From: JBBSOK01 sp965219125
GTDB lineage: Bacteria > Bacteroidota > Bacteroidia > Flavobacteriales > Flavobacteriaceae
Length of the DNA: 64,000 bases
Assembly (NCBI GenBank): GCA_965219125.1
Contig: CBDCMO010000002.1
Location: 1,240,001 to 1,304,000, forward strand
Direction of reading: 5' to 3'
Both the position numbers and the translations under genes were made by a program. Below the pieces are notes generated by a model that was not told the origin of the DNA, did not search any database, and saw nothing but the letters and a program-made list of their open reading frames with translations. Positions 61,233-64,000 of this stretch are shown here, in pieces (positions within the stretch are counted from its first letter, which is position 1; every line of letters starts with the position of its first letter).

Positions 61233-61652
61233 TTAAGCTTGAAAATCCCTAGACATTACAAACTTGGTTTTTACCGGAAGTTTTTGAGCCGCTAAGCGCA
61301 AAGCTTCTTTAGCTGTTTCTAATGGTACTCCAGAAACTTCGAACATCATTCTGCCTGGCTTTACAACCGCAACCCAATATTCTACTGATCCTTTACCCTT
61401 ACCCATTCGAACCTCAAGAGGCTTTTTGGTTATTGGCTTATCTGGGAATATCATAATCCAGATAGATCCTTCTCTTTTCATAAAACGCGTAGCTGCAATA
61501 CGAGCTGCCTCAATTTGGCGAGCTGTTAAGAAACTAGTGTCCATAGATTTTATACCAAAAGTTCCGTATGCTAATTGGTTACCGCGTTCGGCGTTACCCT
61601 TCATACGGCCCTTCATCATTTTCCGGTACTTTGTTCTTTTCGGTTGTAACAT
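61233..61652 (-). CDS. rplP: 50S ribosomal protein L16
   Basis: The 139-residue product starts MLQPKRTKYRKMMKGRMKGN and has RIAATRFMKREGSIWIMIFPD, KPITKKPLEVRMGKGKGSV and GVPLETAKEALRLAAQKLP. L16 shapes the A-site region of the peptidyl transferase centre. Confidence 0.97.
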   Translation of the reverse strand: MLQPKRTKYRKMMKGRMKGNAERGNQLAYGTFGIKSMDTSFLTARQIEAARIAATRFMKREGSIWIMIFPDKPITKKPLEVRMGKGKGSVEYWVAVVKPGRMMFEVSGVPLETAKEALRLAAQKLPVKTKFVMSRDFQA

Positions 61653-61670
61653 TTTCTTCTATTTAAAAAA

Positions 61671-62399
61671 TTACTTTCTGCGGCGTGGCTTATTACCAGC
61701 GCCTCTTGAATTTTGAGGTTTTCCGCCACCTTTCTTGTCGGTTGTCATACCTACAAGTGGAGAAAGATCTCTCTTACCATAAACTTCGCCGTTCATAATC
61801 CACACCTTAACTCCCAATCTACCATACGTAGTGTGAGCCTCAACTAATGCGTAATCTATGTCTGCTCTAAATGTTGATAATGGAATACGTCCTTCTTTAT
61901 AACCTTCTGAACGTGCCATTTCAGCACCATTTAATCTACCAGAAATCTGTACTTTAATACCTTCTGCGTTCATACGCATAGTAGCTGCAATTGCCATTTT
62001 TATAGCACGACGATATGATATCCTGCTTTCAATTTGGCGCGCAATACTAGAAGCTACTAAAAACGCATCTAATTCTGGACGTTTAATTTCGTGAATGTTA
62101 ATCTGAACTTCCTTATCCGTGATTTTCTTAAGCTCTTCTTTTAACTTATCTACTTCCTGACCACCTTTTCCGATAATGATACCAGGACGGGCAGTGGTTA
62201 TAGTAACGGTTATAAGTTTAAGTGTGCGCTCAATAATTACACGAGAAACACTAGCTTTAGCTAAACGAGCATGTATGTACTTTCTAATCTTATGATCTTC
62301 TGCAAGTTTATCGCCGTAATCGTTACCTCCGTACCAGTTGGATTCCCAACCTCTAATGATACCTAAGCGATTTCCGATTGGATTTGTCTTTTGTCCCAT
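61671..62399 (-). CDS. rpsC: 30S ribosomal protein S3
   Basis: The 242-residue product has a KH domain (RPGIIIGKGGQEVDKLKEEL) and the C-terminal YGRLGVKVWIMNGEVYGKR. S3 lines the mRNA entry channel. A Gly/Lys/Arg-rich end (KKGGGKPQNSRGAGNKPRRR) follows. Confidence 0.97.
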   Translation of the reverse strand: MGQKTNPIGNRLGIIRGWESNWYGGNDYGDKLAEDHKIRKYIHARLAKASVSRVIIERTLKLITVTITTARPGIIIGKGGQEVDKLKEELKKITDKEVQINIHEIKRPELDAFLVASSIARQIESRISYRRAIKMAIAATMRMNAEGIKVQISGRLNGAEMARSEGYKEGRIPLSTFRADIDYALVEAHTTYGRLGVKVWIMNGEVYGKRDLSPLVGMTTDKKGGGKPQNSRGAGNKPRRRK

Positions 62400-62403
62400 C
62401 TAA

Positions 62404-62817
62404 TTATTTGCTTTGTGTTGTGTTATCTTTAGCCGCTAAAATCAGTGTTACGTGATTTGAACGTTTTCTTATTCTGTGTGCACGACCTTGAGGTGCAGGA
62501 CGAAGTCTTTTTAGCATAGTTCCGCTATCAACTCTAATTTCCTTTACAAAAAGCTCTGCTTCTTCAACGTTACCTTCTTCGTTTTTTGCTTGCCAGTTTG
62601 CAATTGCAGAAAGCAATAACTTTTCTAACTTACGAGATGATTCTTTTGAACTAAACTTAAGGATATTAAGTGCTTTGTCTATTTTTTCACCACGAACCAA
62701 GTCTGCCATAAGGCGCATTTTTCTTGGTGACGTAGGGCAATTGTTCAATTTGGCCAAGTAAATAGTTTTCTTAGCTTCTTTGATTTGCTCTGCTCTTTCT
62801 CTTTTACGAACTCCCAT
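62404..62817 (-). CDS. rplV: 50S ribosomal protein L22
   Basis: The 137-residue product has KLNNCPTSPRKMRLMADLVRG and the tunnel-lining hairpin VDSGTMLKRLRPAPQGRAHR followed by RKRSNHVTLILAA. Changes in this hairpin are known to cause macrolide resistance in other bacteria; here it is intact. Confidence 0.97.
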   Translation of the reverse strand: MGVRKRERAEQIKEAKKTIYLAKLNNCPTSPRKMRLMADLVRGEKIDKALNILKFSSKESSRKLEKLLLSAIANWQAKNEEGNVEEAELFVKEIRVDSGTMLKRLRPAPQGRAHRIRKRSNHVTLILAAKDNTTQSK

Positions 62818-62820
62818 GGC

Positions 62821-63099
62821 TTATTTTTTACCTTTGTTTTTAGCACCTATATGACCACGGAATGATCTTGTTGGTGAAAATTCTCCTAATTTATGTCCTA
62901 CCATATTCTCAGTTACATATACAGGTACAAATTGTTTCCCGTTGTGAACTGCGATGGTTTGGCCAACGAAGTCTGGAGTTATCATAGAAGCACGTGACCA
63001 AGTTTTGATTACGGTCTTCTTGTTATCGTCCACATTTTGTTGAACTTTCTTATCTAATTTGAAATGAACGTACGGTCCTTTTTTTAACGATCTTGCCAT
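62821..63099 (-). CDS. rpsS: 30S ribosomal protein S19
   Basis: The 92-residue product starts MARSLKKGPYVHFKLDKKVQ and has TWSRASMITPDFVGQTIAVHN and FVPVYVTENMVGHKLGEFSPT. S19 binds S13 in the head of the 30S. Confidence 0.97.
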   Translation of the reverse strand: MARSLKKGPYVHFKLDKKVQQNVDDNKKTVIKTWSRASMITPDFVGQTIAVHNGKQFVPVYVTENMVGHKLGEFSPTRSFRGHIGAKNKGKK

Positions 63100-63102
63100 A
63101 AC

Positions 63103-63927
63103 TTATTTCTTTCTACGTTCTATAATATATTTGTTACTAGCCTTAGTTTTGGTACGGGTTCTGTAACCTTTAGCAGGTATACCGTTACGTGAACGAGGGT
63201 GACCACCAGAAGATTTACCCTCACCACCACCCATTGGGTGATCTACAGGGTTCATCACCACCGGTCTTGTACGTGGACGTCTGCCCAACCATCTTGACCT
63301 ACCAGCTTTACCACTTACAGTTAATTGATGATCACTGTTAGAGACAGCACCAATAGTTGCAATACAAGTAACAAGAATAAGTCTTGTTTCACCTGACGGC
63401 AACTTCACCGTAGCATATTTACCATCTCGCGCCATAAGTTGAGCGAAAGCACCAGCACTACGAGCCATTACAGCACCTTGACCTGGACGTAATTCAATAC
63501 AAGAAATAATTGTACCTAAAGGAATGTTTCCAAGCGGCATTGCGTTTCCAATTTCTGGAGCAGCATCTGGGCCCGAAACAATATTTTGATCAACTTTAAG
63601 ACCGTTTTGAGCAATTACGTATCGCTTTTCACCATCTTGGTAATTAAGCAACGCTATAAAAGCGGTACGGTTTGGATCGTATTGAATAGAGGCAACTGTA
63701 GCAGGAATTCCTGTTTTGTCTCTTTTAAAATCGATTATTCGATATTTCTTTTTGTGACCACCGCCTATATAGCGCATAGTCATTTTACCTCGATCATTTC
63801 TACCACCAGATCGTTTGTTCGGAGCTAATAAAGATTTCTCCGGCTTATCAGTTGTAATGGCGTCGAAACCATTTACAACTCTAAAACGCTGACCTGGGGT
63901 GATAGGTTTTAATTTTCTTACTGACAT
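63103..63927 (-). CDS. rplB: 50S ribosomal protein L2
   Basis: The 274-residue product starts MSVRKLKPITPGQRFRVVNG and has GRNDRGKMTMRYIGGGHKKK and the catalytic-centre loop NPVDHPMGGGEGKSSGGHPRS. L2 is needed for subunit joining and peptidyl transfer. Confidence 0.97.
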   Translation of the reverse strand: MSVRKLKPITPGQRFRVVNGFDAITTDKPEKSLLAPNKRSGGRNDRGKMTMRYIGGGHKKKYRIIDFKRDKTGIPATVASIQYDPNRTAFIALLNYQDGEKRYVIAQNGLKVDQNIVSGPDAAPEIGNAMPLGNIPLGTIISCIELRPGQGAVMARSAGAFAQLMARDGKYATVKLPSGETRLILVTCIATIGAVSNSDHQLTVSGKAGRSRWLGRRPRTRPVVMNPVDHPMGGGEGKSSGGHPRSRNGIPAKGYRTRTKTKASNKYIIERRKK

Positions 63928-63953
63928 TTGTGTCTAATTAAATCTAGACTGCT

Positions 63954-64000
63954 CTAGATGTTATTGTAAAAATCTATTGTATCACCTTCCGCCACCTGTA
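63954..64000 (-). CDS. rplW: 50S ribosomal protein L23, C-terminal fragment
   Basis: The 15 codons at the right edge read QVAEGDTIDFYNNI and end with TAG at 63956-63954, which matches the C-terminus of Bacteroidota L23. It lies 26 bases upstream of rplB, its usual position. The rest of the gene is outside the window. Confidence 0.85.
   Translation of the reverse strand, partial: QVAEGDTIDFYNNI

Noticed and set aside
63943..63958. TCTAGA inverted pair between rplW and rplB as a regulatory site
   Set aside because: Two 6-base words four bases apart in a 26-base spacer are too weak to claim.

Overview
The window is a low-GC chromosomal segment of a Bacteroidota bacterium, almost certainly a Flavobacteriaceae member. 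The evidence is a fused SecDF, a type IX secretion tail on a secreted repeat protein, -7 elements of the TAnnTTTG type, mostly weak Shine-Dalgarno sites with many TTG starts, DUF3570/DUF4266/DUF2911 proteins, a zinc-free L36 and a flavobacterial ribosomal operon order. No rRNA, tRNA, CRISPR array or prophage was recognised.

Layout. 1-3546: a polysaccharide export locus read leftwards (edge fragment of an ABC-2 permease, Wzc-type tyrosine kinase, Wza-type lipoprotein). 3723-9319: rightward housekeeping genes (ABC-F ATPase, methyltransferase, LolD-type ATPase, YidD, Lgt, DUF192 lipoprotein). 9587-10979: an IS3-family element with a 3-bp target duplication and a nonsense codon in orfB. 10991-19898: leftward secDF, a small exported protein with a SecD-P1-like segment, a T9SS cargo gene broken by an in-frame TGA, mdh and gyrB. 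20156-27479: mixed genes (DUF2911, queE, C1q-like secreted protein, HerA-like ATPase, lipoprotein, VOC, AI-2E transporter, DCC protein, DUF1232). 27569-33304: leftward folD, four-helix-bundle gene, ffh, GNAT-like protein and DEAD-box helicase. 33520-35738: carbonic anhydrase and an M28 peptidase. 36017-41810: argS, small proteins, an SDR, a CtlX-type hydrolase and DinB. 41901-44794: a tight operon of thioredoxin, ApbE, a small Cys-tailed lipoprotein (DUF4266) and a predicted outer-membrane beta-barrel (DUF3570), facing a second barrel gene. 46307-51338: amidinotransferase-fold hydrolase, gltA, eno and carA. 51467-64000: the S10/spc/alpha ribosomal operon from rplQ back to the end of rplW, with secY, infA, rpmJ and rpoA.

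Themes. Export functions recur: SecDF, SecY, Ffh, YidD, Lgt, and T9SS cargo. secDF and ffh share a TTG-N20-TATCTTTG promoter. The best candidate for a little-described system is the Trx-ApbE-DUF4266-DUF3570 operon, which reads as an envelope redox or flavin module. Noncoding surprises include perfect 7-bp tandem repeats starting at or beside stop codons (13 copies at 35738), each unit carrying a stop codon on both strands; two TACGTA-centred palindromes exactly 17 nt upstream of start codons; a nested inverted repeat before an ABC ATPase; and a 16-bp perfect stem between rpoA and rplQ.

Caution. Three genes carry single-base lesions (rpoA frameshift, IS orfB TAA, T9SS gene TGA). The rpoA lesion lies in an essential gene and is most simply an assembly or sequencing error, so the other two should be verified as well.
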